Made by a program: the position numbers and the translations under genes
The notes under the pieces: generated by a model
Told to the model about the DNA's origin: nothing
Database searches by the model: none
What the model saw: the letters and a program-made list of their open reading frames with translations, nothing else
Shown here: positions 24,127 to 36,550 of the stretch, piece after piece
Layout of the letters: each line of letters starts with the position of its first letter
Position numbering within the stretch: the first letter of the stretch is position 1
Source: Hypomesus transpacificus
Taxonomy: Eukaryota > Chordata > Actinopteri > Osmeriformes > Osmeridae
Reading direction: 5' to 3'
Assembly: GCF_021917145.1 (NCBI RefSeq)
Contig: NC_061073.1
Location: 4,680,550-4,744,549, forward strand
Length of the DNA stretch: 64,000 bases

Positions 24127-25357
24127 ATGGAGCTACCGGAGCCGATCAGAAAACGTCTTGGGGATTTATCCCGGACAGTTTTCGTTGATCCGACTCGTAC
24201 TCAGCCTACACACGAAGATAATGTCACGTTCTTGGGACACAGTGGGTGAAATTCAACATTACGGAATGCAAGTTTACAAGGCGTGCCTTGTTGGCATGCT
24301 AGCAACTGTAGCTAATTTAGCTTGCTAATGTAGACTTTAGAGCTAGCTGCCGTAGGTACTTTTCGACTTCCCGCATATAAATAACAAATTAGTTTGAGCT
24401 AAACATCTAAGTAGGCTTATATTTCCGTTTTTCTATGGCTACAAGGTTAGGTTATCTGCAGGATCTTAACCCATGTCTTATGACGGTGTTTCCAGATAGA
24501 GAGGTGGTCTCAAGCCTCCCTCTCCAGATGTCTCTGTTCTTCAACATGTGTTTTTTCCCGTTGTGGTGGATCAGCGAGGTACTGATGCTGCACCTCAAGG
24601 TAGCAAATAGTATTAAGTTCGCAACATGTTAGCCTGTGTGTGTGTAAGGACGTACGTATAATTGAAATATAACTTATATTATGACATCCTTCCCTGTTCT
24701 CAGTATTCGGCTCTGCCCGACTACTACAAGTTCATCCTCATCACCGTCCTCATCCTCATGACTTTCATAGAAGCCATCAGGCTCTACTTGGGATATGCAG
24801 GAAATTTGCAAGAAAAGGTCAGCAGCAAACACCCATACACACACAGCCTCCGTATGTTTCTGCCCCAAATTCAAATCACGTGTTTTGTGTTCTGCTAGGT
24901 CCCAGAACTGGCCGGATTCTGGCTGCTTAGTCTCCTCCTCCAGTTTCCTCTGATCCTTTTCCAGCTGTTCAATGAGGCAATTCTTATCCAGCCTCTGGAG
25001 AGAGGAGTCCACATTGTCCTGGCACTCTTCCTACTTTCACAGGTAAGGTGACTCACACTGACACGTCACACGTAATATTAAGAACAATAACACCATTGTG
25101 CTCCATATGGCTTTAATAATGCAATATCCCTACAACCATCATCCCATCAGTGATTATACCAACAGTATTGGTACCAACATGTTTTATCCTGCCTGTGTTC
25201 AATTGGACTTTTCTTCCACACACCCTGTTCCTCCGGCTCATCTCCTCCTCTCCTCCAGGCCTTGTCGGGCTTCGTTGCCCTCAGGTGTATGGTCCGGCAC
25301 ACAGAGAGCCACTTTCACCTGCGTCAGTTTGATGGAGTCCAGGAGCTTCGAGCCTGA
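24127..25357 (+). CDS. tmem17: Transmembrane protein 17 (ciliary transition-zone protein)
   Basis: Five exons: 24127-24245, 24500-24599, 24704-24817, 24899-25042, 25259-25357, total 576 nt (191 residues; about 198 in the human protein as I recall it). The N-terminus MELPEPIRKRLGDLSRTVF and the segments SLPLQMSLFFN, LPDYYKFILITV, EAIRLYLGYAGNLQEKVPEL and LAGFWLLSLLLQFPL match TMEM17 closely. Four hydrophobic segments are seen. Exon 2 must use the acceptor ending at 24499 (GATAG), because the earlier CAG at 24495 would create an immediate stop. The family works with the MKS/B9 complex at the ciliary transition zone. The C-terminus ends RQFDGVQELRA. A polyadenylation signal AATAAA lies at 25871. 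The gene is convergent with agbl2. Confidence 0.93.
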
Positions 25358-26017
25358 CACGCCCAGGGCTCAGATGACACAAACAGAGCACAAAACATGT
25401 CTTTGGGTCTCCTTAGTACTTACTGTTTATAATTACTTTTTAAAATTGTCTTTCACACCATGTGTATGTGCCTTGAGTTTGGACAGTTGTAAAGAAATTC
25501 ATCAAATGTTTGGCTTGATACATTTTTCATATATTTAGACGCTACTAAATATATTTTAGAAGCGGCAGTGTCTTCTGTGAAGATAGGATTTGTAGTTACC
25601 GGTACAGTGTTCTACAATATATATTTTTTTACATTAATATTAATACAGTGCACTAAAAATACACTTTCTATGGTTATGTTATGACATAAATGTATGTACT
25701 TTAACCCATTGTTAATACAAACCATACCAAGAAAGATTGTCCTTTCATTATGAGATTCAGAAACATTACAGAATAATTACTTCCAAACAAATAATAATTG
25801 TCCTATTTGGTTGTGAAATGGGATAGGCACACATTCATGGCAAATAATGTTATTTCTGTCATTTGTAAAAAATAAAATGTTTCTGCTATATGCTTTTTAT
25901 ATTCATGCTTCCAAGATGAAAGCCTACAATAAGCAAACATGTCCTGTAGAGACTTATACATACGTATTACTTCAAAACAAAAGCCAAGATGCATTAAGAG
26001 AAGTGTTCCTGGGAATT
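25358..26017. other. 3' region between convergent tmem17 and agbl2
   Basis: AT-rich sequence with the 3' untranslated region of tmem17 (AATAAA at 25871-25876). The 3' end of agbl2 should also lie here, but no clear minus-strand polyadenylation signal was found. Confidence 0.4.
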
Positions 26018-29000
26018 AGCCCAGAGGTCCAGAACTGGAGGGAGGAGCCGACCCTGATGGTCTTGTGGTTCCGTCCCCCTCTGGCACCTGCTCCATCCTA
26101 GGCATGGCATGTCCCTCAGACCTGAGGGGACAAGGAAGGAGAGGCTATCATGTTGGACGCTCTGAACACTAATACCCAGCAAAGGCTACTGAGGAACTAC
26201 TGACTGTTCTCCATACCTGTGGATGTTATTCAGGCTCCTGGTTGTGTCTGGGTCTGTGTCTCCTCTAGGCTCTCTGAGCTCCCCCCCTCCCCTCAGCTGG
26301 TCTCTCTTGGAGGGTCCAGTCCTTTGTAACCCCAGCCCAGCCTGGTCCCCCCATGGCTGGCTGTGGGGGCAGTGGGAGAAACCACAGAGGTTAGGTAGCT
26401 TGTTTGATCCTCCATTTTTCTTTGTGATCTCAACCCCCCTCCTTTCAGGAAGCAGTCTCTTGCCAGGGTTGTAGAAAAAAGGCACTGTACATTCAAAGGC
26501 AGGAGATGAGGGAGATATGCTGGTAATACATGATAAGGGAAAGAGATAAAGTATCAAACGAACCACAGAATTCTAAAATCACCCTTTCATAACAATGCCA
26601 ATCACCTTCTCCCTCTGAAGTCCAGAGTCCTCAGTTCACGAAGGAAGCCGTTCATATCTGCGGGAGAGTTTCTGAACAGGTTATCTGGTCCAGGGGCTCC
26701 CGCTCGCTGCTCCAGCTCCTCCCGAGCACCACCCTCCGCCGCACCCACAGGAGAACCTGCGGGGGAAACACCTCAGGCAGTGAGGGAGCTCGATCGCACC
26801 AACTAGTCTTTGCTAAGACTGTCATAAGTCCTAAGTCAGTCTTAGTTAAGAACGGTCTTAGGCCCATATCTAACGCCTGTTGCACCAACTGAATTTACGA
26901 CCAGTCTTAACTAAGACTGGTGGTAACATGCGCGTTCATGAAAGTGCCCGTGGAATTCTAGAATGGAACGTGCGTTGCCATGATACCCATACATTTTTAC
27001 CATGATGATACCAGGGATGCCAGACGCCTGGCGGAAACGCTGCTTGACAGCGATTGCCTCGGCCTCGTTAGGCAAGTTGACATAATGCGGTAGGCGGCGA
27101 CTCAGTGCCAGCGAGACCCTACGAATAACTCTACGAGCTGTAGATTTATGCACGCCGATCATGTCCCCCACGGTGTTTTTAAATGCACCGTTTGCATAAA
27201 ACCTCAGTGCAATTAAAAACTGTAACGTTGGCGTCAGGGCAGCATTTCGGTCTGCCTGAAAGCGCAAATCGTTGGACAGTTCGTCCACTAGAGAAAAAAT
27301 CTCAACCCCACTAAAAAGAAACCTCTGAAATAACTCCTCATCATTGTACATATCCAGCGGGTTAGTTCTGTCTCGCACTACTCTCTCACGTCTTAAAGCG
27401 CGTTCATTATACAATCTATAAATTAGACGCGCCATTGTTATATTCTACTTGTTGTCTTAGCTGCACTCAACGGTTTTGTGAAAATTAGCCTACTATAGAA
27501 ACCAACACAGAAAACGTTCTGTTTTAACATAAGACTCCTCTCCACAGGGCGTAACATTTAGGACTAGACTTAGGGAAAAAGCAGCTTAAGTCAGCGTGGT
27601 GCAACAGGCGCAACATCATTTTAGACATAGAACGTTGAGTTACGCCAGTCTTAGTTTAAGACTGGTCCTAAATCCTGTTGGTGCAACCCGCTCCTGGTGT
27701 GTATGCATGTGTTCATGATGTGTGTGTTGCTGGGTTACCTGCTGCCATCGCCTTCTTGATGCTCCTGTGTCGGGTTGCAGGGCTGTCTGTATAGGACGAG
27801 CCCTCAGGTAAGTAGTAGCGTACGGAGACCCGGGATGCTTGGCCCTGCGTCTCACAGGAGGAAGCCTGCTGGTAGTGGGACTTGGCACGGTAGAAGTTGG
27901 AGGGGGGGCAGAACTCCAGGGATCTGGAGGGGACAAACTCTGGAACCACCCTGCACTGCAGGCCAGGGACCACCGAAGCAAACCTGACGAGGTTTTGTTT
28001 TATTTTCATGAATGGATGGTTCATTTCCTGGACATTTCAAGTCAATTAAATAACCCTTTAAGAACATATACAGATAATTATACTTGAGTATGGCCCAGCA
28101 CTGAACTGTTACTCACTAACACTGACACTGAAAGTTGTATTAGAATGATGACAGCCTGGCTATACAGTAGGTGGTACCTTTGGGCTGCAGAGGGGTGAGC
28201 TGTTAGCCTGCCTGGAAGACAGAATAGATGAGTCAACACAAAACATCACCCCGATTTTGGATGTAGGGTTAATGCTTCATGAAAGTATTCCAGTGGACTC
28301 AGTCCATTTTCTGTGCTAATATCAAAGTGTTCTGTGCTCTAATCCTGAATCACCTCTTTGCGCTGAGTGTGGGTTGAAGGGCATTGTCTGTGGCTGGATA
28401 GGCCCAGCTGGGTTGTAATGCAGGATGGGCGTCACAGTCAAGGGATACCGATGGGGGGAATGGAAGGAGCGAAACCTTTGTTGGTTGTTGTGGCATTGAG
28501 GCTTCTCCCCTTCCAGCTCTTCTGAGAAGAGAAAACATCCGGTCTTTCTACAGCCTTGCAGGGGTTACTGGAAGTAGCCCATCCTCCCACTGAGAGATTT
28601 AGAGTAGCCCCTCCCTGGGCTATCTTCATCATGATGGTGATTCTTCGCGATCATGAGTGAAGTGAGCTTTATCAAAACATAATGATCTTCCTTGTATTCG
28701 ACCGTGTGAACAGACCTGCTGTGTCTCTCACCTGTTTTGTCTGTCTTTGGGCTGGTCTGCCTGGGCTGCTCCCTGTTCGGATACGCAGCAGTCACTGCTT
28801 TCAAGTCGTTTCTCTGGAAAACACACCACTCCACATGAAACCATTGCAACAAATGCTTGATTGTTTTTTTTAAATTCTAACCTACTCAAAACTGAGTAGG
28901 TTAGGAACAATCATGGAGAGGGTTGCATCAGGTATGCAACAGGCTCCCCTGGGCCATACTTAGTTTTGATTAACTCAAATTAAGTGCCAATTACAGTTAC

Positions 29001-32000
29001 CTTGTCAGAACTGTCTTCCTGCCACAGGGTAACCTGACCAAGGACTCCAACACAATTGGCTGGGTTGGGAATCCAGCTGCGTACTGATTGGCTGCTGATC
29101 TTCACTACAAAGGGCACCTGTCGACGGCACAGCAGGACAGCAGTCATATGCCTGCTGGACCCTACCTTTCAGCGCCATCATCTCTCACTCCACTCTCCTC
29201 CATACCCTATCTCTCCTAAGCTTTGATTTCCTTGAAGCCACAGTCTTCTTCTGGATCTCAACGTCAGCCTCTTCCGGCTCCTGTGGTAGGGCCAGCTTCT
29301 GTAGACGACGCCAGCAGGAAAGGAACGGTAGCATGATTCTCATCACACAGTCTATGAATGCTACACACCGATTATGCTGTCTGTTCATGGAAACTCACAT
29401 GGACATCAACATCTCTTTTCAAAAGAACCAGCGGCCAAAACACTGTCAAACACTGGCCTCTATAGCAGAGCCCTGTGTGGACCACGGAACAGAACACGCA
29501 GGAACATGTCGGACCACCTGTTTGATGTTGCGGTTCTTGGGTTCTGCAGTCCTGTGTCTCTCTAGCCTCAGACGGTTTCTCTCCTTACGACTGCGAAGGT
29601 GTTTTGTCTTGACGGAGCTTGACTGAGGAGAGTAGAGAGAGAGAGAGAGCATCACAGATTAGAGTCATAGAATTGCGAATTATAGAAAAAAACACAAAAA
29701 AACACATATGGTAAAACAAGTATCGCAATAGTATTTAGGATGAGGGAGAAAGCCTCAAACTAGCATAGTGTGTTTCCAGTACCTCCCTTGGCAGGTTCAG
29801 CAGATGAACAGGTAGGCCATCTGACTCCGTGCTGTTGGATCCACTGGTACTGTGGACAGTAGAACAGCTTTAGCCTGGATGGATGTTTGTGTGTGTCTGT
29901 GTGCTTGAAGACGTGTGTGTGTGTTGTATTGCATGTGTGTGTCTGTATGTTACCTGGACTCCATGTCAGAGACTGAGACGCCACAGAGAGACCCTTCTGA
30001 GTCGAGTTCTCGTCCAAGTCTCTGCTTGACCTCCTGCCTCAGTAACATTTCCAACTCGGCCAGGCAATGACTCTTCTAAAACACACACACACACAGACAC
30101 ACACACAGACACACCCACAAACACACACCCACACACACACAGACACACACACGCACACCCACACAGATAGACAGAGCTTTCCATAAGTAATGAAACAGCT
30201 AAGTCAAACTGCTAATTGGATATGCACACTTTCTATTTCTGTCTGCTTCAATACTTACAATTATATGTTTTATTAATAATAAAAATGTGTCCAAAAGTGC
30301 TCCCATCCCCCCATTAAAATAAGTGAGTGTAAGCATTGGGAAAATTAACTAGAATGGAAGTTAGGCCAATACCTAAGAAAGGCACAAAATATATATATAT
30401 GTCCAACTGCTTAATACACTAGTATTCATGATGAGAGAAAAAGCCCCAAACTAGTATAGTTGAGATAGCACATCTTCAGACTGCATAAACAAACCAACCC
30501 AGTGAAACATGAAAACGTCTGCAGCACAGGTTCTCATTCACCTTGGTGGAGTCTGGATCACAGAAATCTAGCAGGGTGTCACAGAAGCAGTATCCCAAAG
30601 ACTTCAGGTCACCCGTGGTGAAATGTGTCCCCTTTCTATTTCCTGTGGTAAGAAATATCGTTTTTTAGAAAGAAAGAAGTAAGGATAAAAGCTGCAAACA
30701 CACGCACACATCCTGTGTACTGACCCAGAGTGGAGCCTCCGAAGGTGGACTCCATGGTGTAGCTGTTCTTGATGCCTAGTTTCCACATGACGATGCGACC
30801 CGTCCCCTCCTTACTCTTCTGCACCCGGAACTTACAGCTCCTGAACGAAAACTGAGGAACACACAGCATTGTCTCGCATCGAATCCACGGCGTCCTGGGA
30901 CACCGTGTGAGGGACAGGAGAGAGTGTACGAGAGACACCAGACAGAGGGGGACACGGGACAGAGAAGGACCAAAACAGAGAGGTCTGCCACAGCGCTACC
31001 TTGTCGTTGGCGTTCTTGCTCATCATTAGTGGGAACACTCTCTCTTGGAGGCGTCGGGAGGCGTCGTGGCGGTTGTCGCAGCCGTACATAAACACGTTGT
31101 TCTTACGGCTGTGGCCGTGGAAGTCACAGTACAGCACCACATCCCTCTCTGACATCAGCCTGGACACACACACACACATCTTTGCCAGTTTGTCTTCAAC
31201 GTATGTGTATGTGTGTGCATTGTGTGTGGTCTGTCCTTTGACCCCCACCTCTTGACCATGTTCCTGGTGTGCCAGACACAAGGAAAGGAGTCTCGGAGCA
31301 GGGTCCGGTAGTTCCTGTTGAGGTCGCGACCTGCCAGAGAGCAGCGGTAGTTCCCGACCACCACCCCATCCGGGTTAAGCATCGGTACCACCTGTCACAC
31401 GGAGAGAAACACATTCACAGATTAGGTTTCAACCAATAGAACACTTGATTTAACTAGGATCACATTGGGACTGTTATGTGCTATGTGGGAATGCGGAAGT
31501 GGCTATGAGTATGCTGGCCGTCTACAGTTACAGATCTCTAGCTCTAGACAATGAGATATGGATTAAACAACCTTGCTTATGGTTCAAGAGAGAGCGAGTC
31601 CTATCACTACAATGTGTACACACCGTTTTACTGCACCAAGCAGAATTGGGATGGACAGACAGGAGAGAGTGTTAGTGGAGGAAGGGGTCTATCTAGGCCC
31701 GATTGATCACGCCGACTCACCTTGAACACAAACGTGTCCCTGAGTAGCCGCGCGTCGTCCGAAGGCCCGAGCAGGAAGTCCAGGAATCCCTGCATCATCC
31801 AGGACGCGTTGGTCTCCCCAGGATGCACCCTGGCCGTCAGCACCACCGCCTGTCTCGCCCGCCGCTCCTCCCAGCTCCCGCCGGGCGCCGTCACCGTGAG
31901 GACGTGCACGGGGTTGCCCGCCAGGCTGCGACAGAGCACGCGCAGCTTGCAGCAGGCCGCCGTGTCGGGGTCGGAGGTCAGCCGGCTGAGGTAGCGCTGC

Positions 32001-34901
32001 AGCTGGGTGTAGGTGTAGGGGTAGCAGTGCGCCAGGTAGCAGGTGTCTGAGTCAAAGGGGAACTGAAAGGTCCAAGTCAGGCAGTAGAGGGCCTTGGTGC
32101 TGCCACTGTTGTCCTGCTCAGCCTGGAGAGAGGGAGGGCGACTTTAAAGATCCTCACCTTCAATGTGGCGTAGTATACCTAGTCATGGGGTTGGACTGCA
32201 AAGCTCGATTGGCTACCTATAAAACAAGCTTACGTGCTGTTGGTTACGGTAGTAGCGTATGTTGGAGCCGGCCCGCCTCCAGCTGATGCCCGTCTCCGTG
32301 GCAGCCCTCTCAGAGTAGAGTAGTGGCCTCATGCCCAGGCTATACAGGCTGCGGGACTTCATCAGGTTGGTAATAGTGAATCGATATGTGACGCTCGCCT
32401 TCATGTTCATCACCCGGAAGTAGAACCACTGGGTGTGCTTGGTGGTGTACATGTCTGTGCGCAGGGTCAGCTCATAGTCATGGATACCACTGGGGGGGCG
32501 GGGTGGACGGGGGCGAAGGGATGGAGCAAGAGAGGGATCAAAGACAAGAGAGAGTGAGATGGCAGAGAGATGGAGGTTGGAGCAGTGTGTTCTATGTCTG
32601 TAGTTTATTCCTTCCAGTGAGCATTAGTTTGCATTGCTTCATTTTGTGATTGTAAAGTAACACGTGGGTCCAGCTGCCCAGGCTCCAGACACTCACACTT
32701 GCACAGCCTTCTGCAGGTTACCGCTCTCAAAGCGTGACTCGAAGGCCAGGATCGGCTCCTTTTGCTGAGAGCTACAGGCTGAAGCATTCTTAAGGGGCCC
32801 TCTGCTTCCTCCTACCCGAGAGCAGGTGAAGTAGAAGCTTTTCATAGCTTGACAGGCGAGGAACAGGGGTCAGGTAGAAAGAAATACAATAACAAGTCAA
32901 ACAGGAGGAATGCGGACGAGAAAGAGATAGGAGTGAACCCCAGGAGTGAAGAGGCCTGGATGATGGAAGGAAGTGAGTCAGTCCTGCTTCAAGTACCTGG
33001 GTTGATGCAGTAGACCACGTTTCCCACCTCATTTCCAACAGGGATGGGAGCTCTCTCGTGGCCTGTGGGCTGGTAGAAGGGCTCTGGATCTGGGGGGCTC
33101 CATTCTTTACAGGATACGACAGCAGCAGAGACATGTGTTTATTTGGCAGACATTTGCTTAACAATCCCTCTGGTTCACAATGTATTTGCTGTTTTTCTTA
33201 TCCTTGACTTTACTACTGAGCTCGTTGAAAAGAGCAGAGCAACAGAAATGTGTTTCACACGGCTATGAATCTAAAAGGTTGTGTCAATCAGATGCCTGAG
33301 GAACATTGGCTGGGGCACAGCCGTTGGTCCCCCAGCCCAGGGCCAAGGCTGCTGGGCTATCTGGACTCTTAGGGCAGCAACATCTGCTTTGTTTACAAAC
33401 ACCTAATTGACATGTGACTTCCGATGGGTTGCTATGCCTGGTTCCCTGACAACCTCATACCTATGTGATGAATGGAGGGTTCCTTAATGACCTCACACTC
33501 AATGGGCCAGCGGACGCCCTGGAAGGGTCTGGAAGGCGAGGGGATGGCAAACAGATCCAGCGGCTCCCTCAGTCTGTGAACGGGGCGCTCTCCATCAAGG
33601 TCTATGATCAGTTGTCGGGTCTTCTGAACCTGGCCCATGAGCAAGGAGACTAAGGGGGATAAACATCGCCATCTTAGAAACTCAGAACAAAATAAGGTTA
33701 ATTCTTTATAACAAAAGAGGGTCCCGAAAGACCTATTCCACAGACATGATACGACTTGCAAGGTGACATCTTTCAGTCTCTAAACAATTCTAAACTTTTC
33801 TGGCTGGCAGAAATAAAGACGGTGCGAGCTTGCTTCAATCATTTGATTTACACAACAGTATTAGCCTAAAGGATAATCTTATCTGGTGTTGAATAATAAA
33901 CAGTGGTTATCAGGCTCCGTTAAATGTGTCTGTTTTCATTAGTGGAGCAGTATTGATGAACCCTATGTCTCTTATATCTCTGAAATATCAAGGCTACTTG
34001 ACAGATTCACAAAACCTTTAACTAAATTAGCTAGGGCATTATGTATCTGTATGAAAACATTGTACTTGGCCTCCCCAAGTCTTGGTCCTCTTCCTCCTCC
34101 TCCGGGTTGGAGTCCTGGCTGTCTGGGAACTGTCTGTCGGTGAGGGGGGATGAGTGGTGGTACCGGTGGCTCCTCCATCTGCTGCCTCTGGAGAGACCCC
34201 TCTGGCGTGCGTTTTCTCTGCCTGATGAGAGAGGGCTGAGCTCTGAGCAACCTGACAGGTTTCCTTTATGGACAGTGAATGAAATGCCCCCCGAAACTTC
34301 TGGTAAACTGCTTTGAGGGTTAGTCTTTGGAATAGACTAGTGAAATCTATCAACAGAGCAATTAGCTGATACACAGCTTCAGTTCACAGTCTCAGTTGGT
34401 GTCTCTTTGCTGCCATTGTGTTAATGACACAGATATGCACTGACACTTTAAATATTGCACACTGTATATCTATAGACTACTGTAGCCTACATAGACATAC
34501 TTGCACATATTGTACATCATTATCCACTCCATCCATCCAATATTATTAAATGTCCATACTTGGCCAATAAAACTGATTCTGACAACAACTTAGTAACTTT
34601 ACCTGACCTTGAGGTGTGCCAGCCTACCTGTGAAGAGTCCGTAGTGTTGAAGGTGTTGTAGGATGAATCTTTCATACGCATCCTCTGACGTCCTCTAACA
34701 CAGCAAAACGAGATTTCATCCTTATTTTGCATTGCTTTAATATTTAATTTAGGCCTACACTGTAATGTGACAAACGTAATAGGCCTACTTGACTTGATAA
34801 GCACAACCCAATACTAGTTACATGGTACTGTATCATGTAGTAGAACACTTCGGAAAAAAACTGACCAGAATCTCTGTGTCTGGCCTCAATGCTGGACACA
34901 T
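26018..34901 (-). CDS. agbl2: Cytosolic carboxypeptidase 2 (AGBL2), tubulin-processing M14 peptidase
   Basis: Minus-strand exons: 34901-34866, 34694-34628, 34263-34066, 33649-33461, 33104-32997, 32847-32697, 32489-32234, 32122-31721, 31391-31249, 31159-31000, 30851-30725, 30642-30542, 30075-29954, 29843-29783, 29622-29518, about 29298-29206. Frame holds through these. Less certain 3' exons lie near 29120-28999, 28815-28735, 28520-28350, 27987-27739, 26755-26590, 26495-26225, and about 26120 down to a stop at 26018. The N-domain has [12 protein letters not shown] and THQTQ-like HTQWFYFRV. The M14 zinc site shows HPGE (His about 435), DFHGHS (about 531-533) and catalytic Glu in [10 protein letters not shown] (about 604). 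GRDLNRNY is the substrate-binding segment. CCP2 removes C-terminal residues or polyglutamate chains from tubulin in cilia. Adjacency to FNBP4 on the same strand supports AGBL2 over AGBL3. Confidence 0.93.
26790..27690 (-). pseudogene. Truncated Harbinger (HARBI1-like) transposase element in an agbl2 intron
   Basis: The frame at 27435-26911 begins [19 protein letters not shown] and continues with [19 protein letters not shown] and [18 protein letters not shown], the N-terminal and helix-turn-helix part of PIF/Harbinger transposases. The HARBI1-type segment after SGIPGI should contain CIDGTH with the first catalytic Asp. Here it degenerates ([19 protein letters not shown]) and stops, so the nuclease domain is gone. 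The ends show related inverted motifs: GCACCAACTAGTCTT near 26796 and GTTGGTGCAACCC near 27678, plus inner copies TTGCACCAAC (26880) and TGGTGCAACAGG (27598). It sits inside an agbl2 intron on the same strand as the host gene. Confidence 0.8.
30076..30160. repeat. CA/CACACCC microsatellite in agbl2 intron
   Basis: Long ACACAC runs broken by AGACAC and CCCACA. Similar CA/GT arrays occur at 4858-4892 (intergenic), 21237-21268 (finTRIM intron 5) and 29895-29945 (agbl2 intron). Confidence 0.9.
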
Positions 34902-36550
34902 TGTGAGGGACCTGTAAGAGTAAAATCTGTTTGAACATGGAGTTTGCCAGTTTAACATTTCAAAAGCATTAACTCGGGCATCAATTGGTGATGTCTTGAG
35001 TAGTTACAGTAAAAAATCAGAAACAACTATCAACTCGGCAGAAATGTTCCCTCAGTCTGCCTGAACCTCGTTCATTAACTGTATTTAGCTGGACAAGTTA
35101 TCCCTTAACCTACTTTTCAGCGTGAAAAATGTTTGAAATGCGTGACGTCTCATGGCGAATGCGTTAGACTTGAGATCCCAGCCTATGTTTTGCTCCCAAT
35201 TTAGTACAAAATATATACTTGCAAAACTGCCAACAAAAAGACAAGTGAGAAAATTAAACTTACCTTTTAAAATCAAACCCCAGTTCTGTATTGCATACAC
35301 AGAACAGGTTAACTTAACCCTACCTAAACTCTCGTTAGCGACTCGCTAGCTACTACCATACCAGCAAAATATTTTTTTAACACGTTGCCCAGCAACAGTT
35401 GTTCTTTACACGTTACCATGGAGTCCATTCTCTTTGGTGCGTTTAAGAGAACCGACGTTGACAGTCTTCAGCGAAGGGACACGCAATTTGTCCTAATAGA
35501 TTATTCAATGTGTGCGAATGTCTTATGTGTCAGCAAACATTTGAACAACAAATGTCAAACTTTCAATAACAAAAAATACAGATCTAGAAGTTCAAAAAGT
35601 TTTACTCTTTTACAAAATATACAATGAAGTTGTCATTCCCTTCCCTCCCAAACACATAATGAACACCAGGATCACACTTTGTACTAAGACTTCCAGCTGT
35701 ACACAGCAGCTAAACAGACATCAGAAAATGGACCATCCCTCTACACAAAACCAAGTCTCCATTGTTGATTATGTGATTGTTGACAAATTACAAAATGACC
35801 AGCACAGATTAATGTTAAAGCCATTGGCACATCAGTATTGGGGACGCTTTATCATGCAACTGGACAAGAGAACATCACATAAAATAAACTGCACTAAAGA
35901 AAATGGCAGACAAAATAACCAATTGTTAAACAGATATCTTGGTCAGTTCACCTGTCTTCAGTAGAGTATTAAATTGTTGAGAAAAGCAAAGCAATGACAG
36001 GGTGCCACCACTGGTTTTTAACCAGATCAAATGGACTTCTACAACATCTATACTTTACTGAGAACAAAATAGGATATGCAATGCAATCACATAAGGGTAA
36101 TGGAAACACAGTTCTGATCTTCTGCACTCAAAATGAAAGGTCCTACTTCTGTAAAGCACAGATGTTACAGCAACGTTAAAAGTTAATAAGAAAATTTCAC
36201 CTTGTATTTTGAAAATGTATGGGAGGTACAGATTTGCTACCTAGCTTTCAATAGACCTCCCTATTTTTAACCTGTTTAATTATTAAACTGTTGGCAGAGA
36301 GGGTACATATTAGGTTTGGGGCGGTGGATAAAGGTTTGGTCGGTACAGGAACCTCAAAAGAGTGGGTTTGCTAGTCAATAAGTCTTTACAAGATCATTCA
36401 AACTAATCCAATGAATTTGCAGTAAAACACGATAAGAGTCTAAAGACCCCGATTCAAGTTGCCCACTGATCATTGTCCATTGTTTGAAATGGGGATGGCA
36501 ACATTTTAAGCAGTCAGGTTTGTGTGTGTATGTATGTATGCATAAAGACT
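34902..36550. other. agbl2 promoter region and fnbp4 3' flank
   Basis: Upstream of the agbl2 start, 35000-35420 should hold its 5' untranslated exon(s) and promoter, though no TATA box or clear CpG island stands out. 35600-36550 is AT-rich and probably the 3' untranslated region of fnbp4. Open frames here are short and without motifs. Confidence 0.4.

Noticed and set aside
24491-24499. TTTCCAG at 24495 as the tmem17 exon 2 acceptor
   Set aside because: With the exon 1 donor at 24245 it gives GGA TAG, an immediate stop. The acceptor at 24499 restores the conserved EVVSSLPLQMS.
26911-27435. Functional HARBI1 gene
   Set aside because: Ends before the nuclease domain, is flanked by transposon-like ends, and lies inside an agbl2 intron.
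34039-34374. Other open frames at the agbl2 exon 3 position
   Set aside because: Only the frame entering as GNLSGCSEL keeps phase with exons 2 and 4.
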